Below are positions 16,253 through 24,976 of a stretch of DNA of 64,000 nt, piece by piece. Below the pieces are notes generated by a model. It ran no database searches and was not told the origin of the DNA. It saw only the letters and a list, made by a program, of their open reading frames with translations. Origin of the DNA: VXYL01 sp963666465 (GTDB taxonomy: Bacteria > Pseudomonadota > Gammaproteobacteria > Pseudomonadales > Azotimanducaceae). The position numbers and the translations under genes were made by a program. Every line of letters begins with the position of its first letter. Within the stretch, counting starts at the first letter, position 1. The stretch lies in contig OY762824.1 of NCBI GenBank assembly GCA_963666465.1, forward strand, positions 5,332,001 to 5,396,000. The letters are read 5' to 3'.

Positions 16253-16713
16253 GCGGCTTCCTCCTGCGGACCAGCCTGGACTCGGCGCAAGTCTGCGGGA
16301 TCGGTGACGAGGCCTACACTGGCGGCGCCAGCCTCTTGCAGCACCGTCATCACGTCGATCACCTCGCCATAGGGCAGCCCCGCATCGGCGCGCACATAGA
16401 CGGGCACGTCCGGCCGGGCGCGGATGATCTGGCCGGCCTGTTCCGCCAAGGAGAAGATGGTGACACGGCGGCCCTTGTCGGTCTCCCGCCTCATGCCGAT
16501 GTTGAGGAAGATCTGCCCGTCGCCGTTCATGCTGATGACGAGCGGATCGTCGTCTTCGGCGGACATGGGCTCAGCGTCCGCCTGTGGCAAGTCCACATCC
16601 ACGCCTTGCATCAGGATCGGCGCGGTGGCCATGAAGATCACCAGCAACACGAGCATCACGTCGATGTAGGGCACGACGTTGATCTCGGACATGGGACGGT
16701 GCCGCGTAGCCAT
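16249..16713 (-). CDS. tolR: Biopolymer transport protein TolR
   Basis: TolR belongs to the ExbD/TolR family and forms the proton channel with TolQ. The start MATRHRPMSEINVVPYIDVM (ATG 16713) leads into the single transmembrane helix (LVLLVIFMATAPIL); the Asp in PYIDVMLVLLV is the conserved proton-carrying residue. The periplasmic part ends ADAGLPYGEVIDVMTVLQEA. A longer frame to 16752 exists, but the ATG at 16713 matches the family. TolQ, usually directly upstream with overlapping codons, is 2.2 kb away because of inserted mobile DNA. Confidence 0.93.
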   Translation of the reverse strand: MATRHRPMSEINVVPYIDVMLVLLVIFMATAPILMQGVDVDLPQADAEPMSAEDDDPLVISMNGDGQIFLNIGMRRETDKGRRVTIFSLAEQAGQIIRARPDVPVYVRADAGLPYGEVIDVMTVLQEAGAASVGLVTDPADLRRVQAGPQEEAA

Positions 16714-16824
16714 TCGGTTACTCCAGAGGGAGGACCTCTTGCCCTTCCTCATCGCGTGCGAAGGACGCGCAGGCGCAATGACGAGGCATTTCCTTCATGT
16801 GACCGCCTGCCGGCACATCGATCC

Positions 16825-17092
16825 GCTAGCCCGGATCATTCATGAATGCGCGTAGCGAGGGCGATGGGACGCCGCTGTGGCTGGACCCGCACGCGTGCCA
16901 GGAGGCACGGAGTGGGGAGGACGCAACGTGCCCGAAGGGCGCGCAGGCATGGCTGCGCACTGTGTCGATGGGGCCGGAGCGAACGTGTCCGAAGTGCATG
17001 CGGACGCGTCCGTAGGACGCGCGGGTACTTGCCCAGCCACAGCGAGTGCATCGTCGTCGGCAGTAGGGCATTCATGAACAATCCGGGCTAGC
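16825..17092. mobile_element. MITE-like element between tolQ and tolR (268 bp)
   Basis: The left end (16825-16849, starting GCTAGCCCGGATCATTCATG) and the right end (17068-17092, ending TGAACAATCCGGGCTAGC) are 25-bp inverted repeats with two mismatches. The interior has no gene and contains several GGACGCG-type short repeats. Its right end abuts the IS1182-like element. With 111 bp of unremarkable sequence at 16714-16824, it fills the space upstream of tolR. Confidence 0.75.
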
Positions 17093-18712
17093 AGCCTGTC
17101 GGACTTTGGCGCGGCGAGCGTCCGCGGAAGGGGCTTGGCGCCCGCTTGAACGATGCCCCCTGTGGCTGTTCGGATGGGTCGTTGCCGCTGAAGCGGGGGT
17201 CGCATCCCGCCATCGGCCGCCGATGGGGGTCCAGAGGGCCTTTCCGACCCCTGCAGCGGCCTTCAACACGCCGAGTTCGCCCCCCCATGACCCCGTCAGG
17301 CCAACATCAGCCTGTGCAGGCGTCGGCAGCTGCAGGCCAGCGTCACCAGCTTCCACTCGCCCTCCACCTTCTCGACGCCTCGCAGCGGGAACTGCCGAAA
17401 GCCCATCGCCTGCTTCACGATCCCGAACGCCGGCTCCACCGCATGCCTGCGCAAGCGGCAGTGCGCCCGGTTCTCCGGCAGCTCCATCCTCTCCCGCATC
17501 GCCTTGATCCACTCCGCCCGCGGCTCCTTCGCCGGCTTCGGCGGCGGCTCCGGCCGAAAGTCGTGCCGGCGCCGTCCGCCTTCCGCCCCGGTCGCCACCA
17601 GCACCTCCACGCCGCGCCCTTCCAGCTCCGAAACCTCGCTGCCCGTCGCGCAGCCGCCGTCCGCCAGCACCCGATCCGGCGAACCGAGTGCGCCGGGCAT
17701 CGAATCCACGTCCGCCACCAGCTCGTTGCGGTCGCTCGCGCTCACGCTCACCCGCGAACCCAGCACCAGCCGACTGCCGTCCGCGTCCACCGCCGCCTGG
17801 GCGTTGCACGCCTGGCGGCACTCATGGTGCCTGCTCCTGCGCATCGGCGAACTGTCGGCGTCCGTCAGGTTGATCCGCTCCTCGTCCCGCGGCTCCTCTG
17901 CAGGCGCCTTGATCGGCCTCCCCTTGCGCGAACCCTCGCGCTGCTCCCGAGCCTCCACCTTGCGCTCGCACTCCGCGCGTTCCGAGTCCGCGCGCGCCTT
18001 CGCCCGACGCTCCAGCTCCGCGCAGGCCTTGTCCAGCTTCGCCTTCGGCGTCTCCCGCCGCGACAGCTCCTCCGGCAGACCCTGCGGGTCCGGCGCGTCG
18101 GCCGCGTCGGCCTGTTCCGCCCGATCCAGCAAGCCCTTGATCTCAACGCCCAACCGCTCGCGCAACTCCAACGCGCGGTCGTGGCGGACGCCGTTGCACC
18201 TGTTCGCGTTCGCGTCCACCTTCGTGCCGTCCACGCTCGCCGTCCCGACACGCAGCGGCTTCGGTTCCTTCGCCAGCGGCAGCACCTCCGGGAACGCCGC
18301 CGAGACCGCATCGAAGCTGTTGCGCCGAAACGTGCAGATCGTGTCGTGGTCCGGGTGACAGTTCGCCGCCACGTGCCGAACCCCGATGTCCCGATGCGTC
18401 GCGCGCTCGATCCGGCGCGAGCCGAAGATCCCGTTCGCGCAGCAGTGCACCAGCAGCGCCAGCATCGTCCGCGGGTGGCACTGCGCCGACCCCGTGCCGC
18501 GCTCGTTCACCTGGAACGAATCCATCGGAACCCGCTCCACCGCCTCCAGCACAAAATGCGCCAGGTCGTCGGCCGGCAGCCAGTCCCGCATGTCCGGCGG
18601 CAGCAGAAAAGGCTGCGATCGGTCCCGCTGCAGGAACTTCGGCATCTGCCCCAACCCCCATCGACTCGGAAGACGCCATTGTAAAATCTGCGCCCCAAGT
18701 CCGACAGGCTGC
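17091..18712 (-). mobile_element. IS1182-like insertion sequence (about 1.62 kb)
   Basis: The left end GCAGCCTGTCGGACTTTGGC (17091-17110) and the right end, complement GCAGCCTGTCGGACTTGGGG (18693-18712), are about 20-bp inverted repeats with a mismatch near the inner side. A single transposase gene on the minus strand fills the element. The left end overlaps the last two bases of the MITE at 17092. A lone copy of the end (AAGTCCGACAGGGTGC) occurs at about 18809-18824, perhaps the trace of a second copy. Confidence 0.8.
17296..18645 (-). CDS. IS1182-family transposase
   Basis: From ATG 18645 the 449-residue protein starts MPKFLQRDRSQPFLLPPDMR and carries DWLPADDLAHFVLEAVERV, the conserved N-terminus of IS1182/IS5-superfamily enzymes. 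Candidate DDE residues lie in TASVDGTKVDANANR, VLADGGCATGSEV and HAVEPAFGIVKQAMGFRQFP. The middle region (residues about 190-260) is rich in Arg, Glu and Ala and is probably helical. A longer upstream frame runs into the tolQ region, but homology begins at this ATG. It is on the same strand as the tol operon, so transcription from tolQ may pass through it. Confidence 0.88.
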   Translation of the reverse strand: MPKFLQRDRSQPFLLPPDMRDWLPADDLAHFVLEAVERVPMDSFQVNERGTGSAQCHPRTMLALLVHCCANGIFGSRRIERATHRDIGVRHVAANCHPDHDTICTFRRNSFDAVSAAFPEVLPLAKEPKPLRVGTASVDGTKVDANANRCNGVRHDRALELRERLGVEIKGLLDRAEQADAADAPDPQGLPEELSRRETPKAKLDKACAELERRAKARADSERAECERKVEAREQREGSRKGRPIKAPAEEPRDEERINLTDADSSPMRRSRHHECRQACNAQAAVDADGSRLVLGSRVSVSASDRNELVADVDSMPGALGSPDRVLADGGCATGSEVSELEGRGVEVLVATGAEGGRRRHDFRPEPPPKPAKEPRAEWIKAMRERMELPENRAHCRLRRHAVEPAFGIVKQAMGFRQFPLRGVEKVEGEWKLVTLACSCRRLHRLMLA

Positions 18713-18801
18713 TGGCGCCACAAGAACCGTTGCCTTTCGGCAACGCTTCTTGCCCCAGCCCAAGCCGTCCCATCACCCTGTCGGCATTCGGCCAGCTTGC
18801 G
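18713..18801 (+). repeat. REP-like dispersed repeat, copy 1
   Basis: The repeat starts TGGCGCCACAAGAACCGTTG and includes the hairpin CGTTGCC-TTTC-GGCAACG, then TTCTTGCCCCAGCCCAAGCC and GGCATTCGGCCAGCTTGC. The same sequence is present in reverse orientation at 31088-31181 and, in part, at 57851-57886. It lies directly beside the right end of the IS1182-like element and 5' of the tolR side, that is, downstream of tolQ. The rest of the 18802-18917 interval holds a lone IS end and no gene. Confidence 0.8.
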
Positions 18802-18917
18802 CCGTCCGAAGTCCGACAGGGTGCTAGTTCGTGGTGCAGTGTGTCGCAAGGGGACGCGCCCTTCGGGCGCGTCGGCAAAACGCCCTCCCTTCAGAGAGTC
18901 CCGTGGAGGCGCCGCCA

Positions 18918-19595
18918 TCATGTCGAGTGCGCCGCCCGATACAGGATCGACGCCAGTTCGTCCGCAAACGCCTCGTAGCGCTTGGTGAGCGTCTCCACCC
19001 GCGCCGCGAAGCGGTTGTAGCCGATCACCGCCGGGATGGCGGCGAAGAGGCCCATCGCGGTTGCTACCAGTGCCTCCGAAATGCCGGGCGCCACCGAGGC
19101 GAGCGTCGCCTGGGTCATGTTGGCAAGGCTGCGGAACGAGTTCATGATCCCCCACACCGTGCCGAAGAGGCCCACGTAGGGACTGGTGGAGCCCACGGTG
19201 GCAAGGAACGGCAGGTGCCGTTCGAGACGCGATTCCTCCCGCGCCACGGCGATGCGCATGGAGCGCTGCACGCCCTGCATGGTTGCGTCCGGGTCGGCGC
19301 TCGCCTGCTCGGAGAGGCGCTGGAACTCGCGAAAGCCGGCCACGAACACCGATTCGATGCCGGTGAGCGGGGTTTCCTCTTCGCCGAGCTGCGTGAAGAG
19401 ACTCCGGAGGTCGATGCCGCTCCAGAAATGATCCTCGAAGTCGTCCATTTCCCGCTCGACGCGGTTCAGGGCAAACCAGCGCTGGAAGATCATCGCCCAG
19501 GAGACCACCGACGCCAGCGCCAGGATCGCCATGACGAACTGCACGAGCAGGCTCGCACCGAGCACCAGTTCCAGGATGGACATCGGTTCGGTCAT
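18918..19595 (-). CDS. tolQ: Tol-Pal proton channel protein TolQ
   Basis: TolQ is the MotA/TolQ/ExbB-family inner-membrane protein of the Tol complex. Three transmembrane segments are visible: the first near LLVQFVMAILALASVVSWAM, the second in HLPFLATVGSTSPYVGLFGT and the third in ISEALVATAMGLFAAIPAVI. VGLFGTVWGIMNSF is the diagnostic motif. The protein has 225 residues. Its ATG overlaps the ruvB stop (ATGA at 19592-19595). The thioesterase gene ybgC, which often stands between ruvB and tolQ, is absent here. Downstream the operon is interrupted by mobile DNA. Confidence 0.95.
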   Translation of the reverse strand: MTEPMSILELVLGASLLVQFVMAILALASVVSWAMIFQRWFALNRVEREMDDFEDHFWSGIDLRSLFTQLGEEETPLTGIESVFVAGFREFQRLSEQASADPDATMQGVQRSMRIAVAREESRLERHLPFLATVGSTSPYVGLFGTVWGIMNSFRSLANMTQATLASVAPGISEALVATAMGLFAAIPAVIGYNRFAARVETLTKRYEAFADELASILYRAAHST

Positions 19596-20629
19596 TCGAG
19601 CTCCAGCTTGCCCTGCGGAACATCCCGGCCGGGCACGATCCCAAGCAGGCGATAGGTGGCTTCCGTGGCCACCCGGCCACGCGGCGTACGCATGATAAAG
19701 CCTTCCTGCAACAGGTATGGCTCTACGACATCTTCCAGCGTGTCGCGTTCCTCGCCGATGGACGCGGCGAGGGTCTCCACACCCACCGGCCCGCCGTCGA
19801 ACTTGCGGGCGATGGTGGCGAGAAAGTTGCGGTCGATGGCGTCGAGCCCCTGGTCGTCCACTTGCAGCATGGTGAGGGCGGCATCGGCAACGCTTGCGGT
19901 GACCTTGCCGTCGCTGCGCACCTCGGCATAGTCGCGCACCCGCCGCAGCAGGCGGTTGGCGATGCGCGGGGTGCCGCGGGAGCGTCGCGCCACCTCGCGT
20001 GCGCCTTCCGCGTCGATGGGGGAGCGGAGTTTTGTGGCCGATGCGGCGACGATGCGAGCGAGCTCCTCCACGGTGTAGAAGGTGAGCCGCTCGACGATGC
20101 CGAAGCGGGCATAGAGCGGCGGCGTCAGGAGCCCGGCGCGGGTGGTTGCGCCCACAAGGGTGAAGTCCGCAAGCGGCAGTTTCACCGAGCGTGCCGCTGG
20201 GCCTTCGCCGATGAGGATGTCGATGGTGCGGTCTTCCATGGCGGGATAGAGGATTTCCTCCACCACCGGGGAGAGCCGGTGAATCTCGTCCACGAACAGC
20301 ACGTCGCCGTTCTGCAAGTGGGTGAGGATGGCGGCCAGGTCACCGGCTCGCTCCAGCACGGGGCCGGATGTGGCGCGAAGGTTCACCTCCATCTCGTTGG
20401 CGACGATGTGGGCGAGTGTGGTCTTGCCGAGTCCAGGGGGGCCGAAGATCAGCGTGTGGTCAAGAGAGTCGCCACGGCGGCGTGCCGCTTCGATGAAGAT
20501 CTCCATCTGGCCCTTGACCGCTTCCTGCCCCACATAGTCGGCGAGGCGGGTCGGGCGCAGGGCGCGATCGACCTCGCCGTCCTCGCTGCTTGCCGCGCCG
20601 GAGGTGATGCGATCCGGTTCCACGCTCAT
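19592..20629 (-). CDS. ruvB: Holliday junction branch migration helicase RuvB
   Basis: RuvB is the AAA+ motor of branch migration, working with RuvA. The Walker A is GPPGLGKTTLAHIVANEM and the Walker B is DVLFVDEIHRLSP, followed by DILIGEGPAARSVKL and sensor 1 LVGATTRAGLLTPP. The winged-helix C-terminal domain ends QEGFIMRTPRGRVATEATYR. Length 345 aa is normal. It overlaps ruvA and tolQ by four bases each. Confidence 0.97.
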   Translation of the reverse strand: MSVEPDRITSGAASSEDGEVDRALRPTRLADYVGQEAVKGQMEIFIEAARRRGDSLDHTLIFGPPGLGKTTLAHIVANEMEVNLRATSGPVLERAGDLAAILTHLQNGDVLFVDEIHRLSPVVEEILYPAMEDRTIDILIGEGPAARSVKLPLADFTLVGATTRAGLLTPPLYARFGIVERLTFYTVEELARIVAASATKLRSPIDAEGAREVARRSRGTPRIANRLLRRVRDYAEVRSDGKVTASVADAALTMLQVDDQGLDAIDRNFLATIARKFDGGPVGVETLAASIGEERDTLEDVVEPYLLQEGFIMRTPRGRVATEATYRLLGIVPGRDVPQGKLELE

Positions 20630-21213
20630 GCCGCAGAACCCATGCGCTGCAAGGCATCGCGCACGAGCACCTCGACGCTGGCGCCCTCGTGCGCCACCTC
20701 GTCGATCGCTTGCGCGGCCTCGCTGCGGCGATAGCCGAGTGCCGTGAGTGCGAGCACGGCTTCGCTGACGGGGGAACCGGGTGTGGCGGCGGCCTCCGGG
20801 ACGGGCTCGAAGTCGTCGAGACGATCGCGCAGTTCGAGAATCAGCCGCTTGGCGGTGCGCGCACCGACGCCAGGCGCGCGGCTGATGGCGGCGCTGTCCC
20901 CATTGGCCACGGCCTGGGCAAGCTCCGCTGGTGAAAGCACCCCAAGGATGGCGATGCCGAGCTTGGGCCCCACGCCGTTCATGCGGATCAGCGTGCGAAA
21001 GAGGTCGCGTTCGGCGGCAGTGGCGAAGCCATACAGCGTCTGTGCATCCTCGCGCACGAGATGGTGGATGAAGAGCTCCGCCTCGAGGGCATGTGCAGCG
21101 AGGGCGGCCGCGGTAGCCGCGGTGAGCTCGACCTCATAGCCGACGCCGTGAACATCGATCAACGCCAAGGTGCCCGTGAGTTCGAGCACTTGCCCCCGCA
21201 GGCGACCGATCAC
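20626..21213 (-). CDS. ruvA: Holliday junction DNA helicase subunit RuvA
   Basis: RuvA tetramers bind four-way junctions and load RuvB. The start is GTG 21213, giving MIGRLRGQVLELTGTLALID, which matches the family; a longer frame to 21345 adds unrelated residues. Domain II has helix-hairpin-helix motifs (LIRMNGVGPKLGIAIL and ISRAPGVGARTAKRLILELR), and domain III (residues 148-195) contacts RuvB. It has 195 residues. A 156-bp gap separates it from ruvC. Confidence 0.96.
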   Translation of the reverse strand: MIGRLRGQVLELTGTLALIDVHGVGYEVELTAATAAALAAHALEAELFIHHLVREDAQTLYGFATAAERDLFRTLIRMNGVGPKLGIAILGVLSPAELAQAVANGDSAAISRAPGVGARTAKRLILELRDRLDDFEPVPEAAATPGSPVSEAVLALTALGYRRSEAAQAIDEVAHEGASVEVLVRDALQRMGSAA

Positions 21214-21369
21214 CGTGGCGTCCTCGTCGCGGGCGGCTGCATGGAGCACATTGTCTGGCGAGTGTGCAAGCGGGACCGCATCCCGAGGCTCAAAGCCGTG
21301 AGTCTGTCGGAACAGCTGGTTGCGCGGCAAGAGGCAAGGCGGCAATGGTTGTCAACTGACGACGCACCG

Positions 21370-21870
21370 TCACGTGGACTCCGTGACCCCAGCGCTGCTG
21401 TTGGCGTGGCAGATGGCCACGGCCAGGGCGTCGGCGGCGTCTTCGGTGGGGGGGCTGTCCAGGGCCAAGAGAACTTGCACCATGTGTTGCACTTGCCGCT
21501 TGTCGGCGGCGCCAGTGCCGACCACGGCCTGCTTGACCCTGCGCGCGGCATATTCGGCAACCTCGACGCCGGCGGCCACGGCGGAGGCGATGGCCACGCC
21601 TCGTGCCTGGCCGAGCTTGAGGGCGGATTGCGGGTTGCCGGCGACGAACACCTCCTCTATCGCAAACTTGTCCGGTTGGTACTCGGCGAGGACTGCTGTC
21701 ATGCCGCGATAGATGTTGGCGAGCCGTTCCGGGAACGGGCCTTGCGTAGTGCGAATGCGACCGCTTGCGACGTATCGCAGGTGGCGACCTGTCGCGTCAA
21801 TGACGCCATAGCCGGTGGCGCGGGAACCCGGATCGACGCCCAGGACTCGCCACCGCCCGCCGCCGTTCAC
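21370..21870 (-). CDS. ruvC: Crossover junction endodeoxyribonuclease RuvC
   Basis: RuvC cleaves Holliday junctions. The catalytic acidic residues are visible: Asp in VLGVDPGSRATGYGVID, Glu in KFAIEEVFVAGNPQSA, and the C-terminal pair in PPTEDAADALAVAICHA. The GTG start at 21870 overlaps the yebC stop (GTGA), which fixes the start; 166 residues. Its location before ruvAB and after yebC is the standard arrangement. Confidence 0.96.
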   Translation of the reverse strand: MNGGGRWRVLGVDPGSRATGYGVIDATGRHLRYVASGRIRTTQGPFPERLANIYRGMTAVLAEYQPDKFAIEEVFVAGNPQSALKLGQARGVAIASAVAAGVEVAEYAARRVKQAVVGTGAADKRQVQHMVQVLLALDSPPTEDAADALAVAICHANSSAGVTEST

Positions 21871-22610
21871 GCGTCCTGCAGCACGCTGTCCGGGAAGTCG
21901 CCGTTGGAATGCACGCTCTGCACGTCGTCGAGATCGTCGAGGGCCTCGATGAGGCGCAAGGCGCTGGCTGCGGTGTCCTCGTCGCAGGGACTGGTGACGC
22001 TCGGGGTCATCACGGTGCCAGCGTGTTCGGGCTCCATGCCGGCTTCTCGCAGGGCGTCGAGCACGGGGCCAAAGTGGACCGGTTCGGTGATGACCAAAAG
22101 GCGACCTTCTTCGTCGCTTTCGATGTCCTCTGCACCCGACTCCAGCGCTACCTCCATCACCAGGTCCTCGTCGGCGCCCGGAGCGAGGCCGATGATGCCG
22201 CGGCGGCTGAACAGATATGCCACCGAGCCATCGGTGCCGAGATTGCCGCCGTACTTGCTGAACGTGTGGCGCACTTCCGCCGCCGTACGCTTGCGGTTGT
22301 CGGTCATGGCCTCGACGAGGACGGCTACGCCGCCAGGGCCATAGCCCTCGTACACGAGCTCTTCGACATCGCCGCCATCCTGGCCGCCGGCGCCGCGGGC
22401 GATGGCGCGATCGATGGTGTCGCGAGGCATGTTCACCGACAGCGCGCCGTCCACTGCGGCACGCAGGCGCGGATTGTCCGCCGGATCGCCACCGCCGAGG
22501 CGCGCGGCGACGGTCACCTCGCGGATCACCTTGGTCCAGACTTTCGCGCGCTTGGCGTCCTGACGTGCCTTGCGGTGCTTGATGTTGGCCCACTTGGAAT
22601 GTCCGGCCAC
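21867..22610 (-). CDS. yebC: YebC/PmpR family protein
   Basis: The start MAGHSKWANIKHRKARQDAK (GTG 22610) is diagnostic for this family, followed by EVTVAARLGGGDPADNPRLR and YEGYGPGGVAVLVEAMTDNR. Members have been described as DNA-binding regulators and, more recently, as ribosome-associated factors that ease translation of proline-rich stretches. The 247-residue length is normal. Co-localisation with ruvCAB is widely conserved. Confidence 0.95.
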   Translation of the reverse strand: MAGHSKWANIKHRKARQDAKRAKVWTKVIREVTVAARLGGGDPADNPRLRAAVDGALSVNMPRDTIDRAIARGAGGQDGGDVEELVYEGYGPGGVAVLVEAMTDNRKRTAAEVRHTFSKYGGNLGTDGSVAYLFSRRGIIGLAPGADEDLVMEVALESGAEDIESDEEGRLLVITEPVHFGPVLDALREAGMEPEHAGTVMTPSVTSPCDEDTAASALRLIEALDDLDDVQSVHSNGDFPDSVLQDA

Positions 22611-22658
22611 CGCTCCTGCTCCTTTCTCTGCTGGTCCGCTGCCGAAGCGAAAGTCAGA

Positions 22659-24440
22659 TTACCGAACGCGGATGTGCAAGTCGCGTAGCTGATGCTCGTC
22701 AACCGGGCTCGGCGCCGCGGTCATCAGGCACGCCGCCGATTGCGTCTTCGGGAAGGCGATCACGTCGCGGATCGCATCGGTACCGAGCAGGGACATCACC
22801 AGCCGGTCGAAGCCGAAGGCGATGCCGCCGTGCGGTGGACAGCCGTGCCGGAGCGCGTCGAGCAGGAAGCCAAACTTCACCTCCGCCTCCTGCCCCATGT
22901 TCAGCACGTCGAACACTGCCTCCTGCATGGCGCTGTCGTGGATACGCAGGGAACCGCCGCCGATCTCCACGCCGTTGAGCACGAAGTCGTATGCGTGCGC
23001 CAAGGCTGCGCCGGGATTGGCGCGCAGTTCCTCCGGCGTGCCGGCGGGCTGGGTGAAGGGGTGGTGCGCGGGAGTGAGGCCGCCGTCGCGATGCGCCTGT
23101 TCGAACATGGGGAAGTCCACCACCCAAAGCGGTGCCCAACGGTCCTCAACGAGTTCCAGAACGCGACCGAGTTCGTCGCGAAATGCGCCCATCGCGTCTT
23201 GGACGACCTTGACTTGGTCCGCGCCGAAGAAGACGATGTCGCCGTCCACTGCGCCGACGCGATCGAGGATCGCCTCCGCCACCTCGGCACTCAGGAACTT
23301 GAGAATGGGCGATTGCAGGCCGTCGAGCCCTCGCGAGCGGTCGTTGACCTTGATGTAGGCAAGTCCGCCGGCACCGTAGCGGGCCACAAAGCCGGCGTAA
23401 TCGTCGAGTTCACGCCGCGACAGTCGCGCCGCCGCGCCGGGGCCGCGCAGCGCCACCACACGCCCGCCTGGGTCCTGGGCCGGATTTGCGAACACCTTGA
23501 AGGCGACATCCTGCACGAGATCGTCAATGTCCACGAGTTCGAGTGGATTGCGCAAGTCTGGGGCATCGCTGCCAAAGCGACGCATCGCGTCGTGATAGCT
23601 AAGCACCGGGAACTCCGGCAGGTGCATGTCCAGGAGGTTGCGGAACAGCGCTCTCACCATGCGTTCGCCGATGTCCATCACCTCGCCCTCGCTGACGAAG
23701 GATGCCTCGACGTCGATCTGGGTGAACTCGGGCTGGCGGTCGGCGCGAAGATCCTCGTCGCGGTAGCAGCGGGCGATCTGATAGTAGCGGTCGACGCCAG
23801 CCATCATCAGGAGCTGCTTGAATATCTGTGGCGACTGTGGCAGCGCGAAGAACTGGCCGGGGTGGGTGCGGCTCGGCACCAGATAGTCGCGCGCCCCTTC
23901 CGGCGTCGTCTTGGTCAGCGTCGGCGTCTCGATTTCCCAGAAGCCCTCGCCCTCGAGGAAGCGTCGCACCTCGCTGGCGGTGCGCGAGCGAAACGCCAGC
24001 CGCGCCAGCATCTCCGGGCGCCGGAGGTCGAGATAGCGGTAGCGCATGCGCACGTCTTCGCCGGCGTCGGAGTATTCGTCGAGTTGGAACGGCGGCGTCG
24101 CGGATGCATTGAGGATCGTGAGGTCGCTGCCGAGAATCTCGATCTCGCCGGTGGCCATGTCGGGATTTGCCGCCCCTTCCGGACGGGCGCGGACGCGGCC
24201 CGAGGCGTGCAAGACGAACTCGTTGCGCACCCGATCGGCGGTGGCGAAGCTCTGCTCGGTGTCGGGGTCGTACACAAGCTGCACGAGACCGGTGCGGTCG
24301 CGCACGTCGAGGAAGATGACGCCGCCGTGGTCGCGGCGGCGATGCACCCAGCCGGTGATTTCGACTTCCTCGCCGATGTTGGCGGCGGTGATCGAGCCGC
24401 AGTAGTGCGAGCGACAGGGCGAGCGCGAGGGAGATCGCAT
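22659..24440 (-). CDS. aspS: Aspartyl-tRNA synthetase
   Basis: This class II aminoacyl-tRNA synthetase has an N-terminal OB-fold (ITGWVHRRRDHGGVIFLDVR), motif 2 (YYQIARCYRDEDLRADRQPE) and motif 3 (GIAFGFDRLVMSLLG), with the bacterial GAD insertion between. The start is ATG 24440 (MRSPSRSPCRSHYCGSI), giving 593 residues as in bacterial AspRS. No asparaginyl-tRNA synthetase is in view, so whether it also charges tRNA-Asn cannot be judged. It begins the conserved block that continues into yebC. Confidence 0.97.
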   Translation of the reverse strand: MRSPSRSPCRSHYCGSITAANIGEEVEITGWVHRRRDHGGVIFLDVRDRTGLVQLVYDPDTEQSFATADRVRNEFVLHASGRVRARPEGAANPDMATGEIEILGSDLTILNASATPPFQLDEYSDAGEDVRMRYRYLDLRRPEMLARLAFRSRTASEVRRFLEGEGFWEIETPTLTKTTPEGARDYLVPSRTHPGQFFALPQSPQIFKQLLMMAGVDRYYQIARCYRDEDLRADRQPEFTQIDVEASFVSEGEVMDIGERMVRALFRNLLDMHLPEFPVLSYHDAMRRFGSDAPDLRNPLELVDIDDLVQDVAFKVFANPAQDPGGRVVALRGPGAAARLSRRELDDYAGFVARYGAGGLAYIKVNDRSRGLDGLQSPILKFLSAEVAEAILDRVGAVDGDIVFFGADQVKVVQDAMGAFRDELGRVLELVEDRWAPLWVVDFPMFEQAHRDGGLTPAHHPFTQPAGTPEELRANPGAALAHAYDFVLNGVEIGGGSLRIHDSAMQEAVFDVLNMGQEAEVKFGFLLDALRHGCPPHGGIAFGFDRLVMSLLGTDAIRDVIAFPKTQSAACLMTAAPSPVDEHQLRDLHIRVR

Positions 24441-24487
24441 GGGTTTCCTTGCGGTCGGTGCTGGGCGTCGGGCGTCCTGTTGGGGAT

Positions 24488-24862
24488 TTAGTCTGTCGAG
24501 GCCTTGGTTGCGGGTGCGGCGCTCGTGTCCGAGCCGCCAGACGACTTGCTGCCAGCCTCGCCGCCAGGCTTCCTGCCGCCGTCGCCCGTGGACTCGGCGT
24601 CTGCGGCCGGCTTGGCGCTGCCGTTTCCCTCGCCGTTCGAACCGTTGTCCGCGTCGGCGGCAAGGTTGCGCTTCTTGTCGCCCGACTTGAAGTCGGTCTC
24701 GTACCAACCACTGCCCTTGAGGCGGAAGACGGGCGCGCTCAACAGCTTCCTCAGTTGCGGCTCACCGCACTCCGGGCAGTCCCTGAGCGGTGACTCGGAC
24801 GCCTTCTGCATAGTCTCGAACGCGTGGTCGCACGCACGGCAGGCGTACTCGTAGATGGGCAC
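24488..24862 (-). CDS. FmdB-family zinc-ribbon protein with low-complexity tail
   Basis: GTG 24862 follows TAAGGAG and gives MPIYEYACRACDHAFETMQK, then LRDCPECGEPQLRKLLSAPV: two CxxC pairs of the small FmdB/zinc-ribbon regulator family, with the VFRLKGSGWYETDF ending typical of it. Residues 65-124 are a Gly/Ser/Ala/Lys-rich tail of low complexity, common in these proteins. The function of the family is not established. The gene lies just upstream of aspS on the same strand, which is its usual position. Confidence 0.88.
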   Translation of the reverse strand: MPIYEYACRACDHAFETMQKASESPLRDCPECGEPQLRKLLSAPVFRLKGSGWYETDFKSGDKKRNLAADADNGSNGEGNGSAKPAADAESTGDGGRKPGGEAGSKSSGGSDTSAAPATKASTD

Positions 24863-24976
24863 TTGCGAGAACTCCTTACAAACAGGGCACAGGCATTTTG
24901 CCTGGCAAATTGGTGGATCACCGCTCCGTGAAACGCAGATGGCGAGCACGAGCTCGCGTTTTTTCAAGGGGCGATC

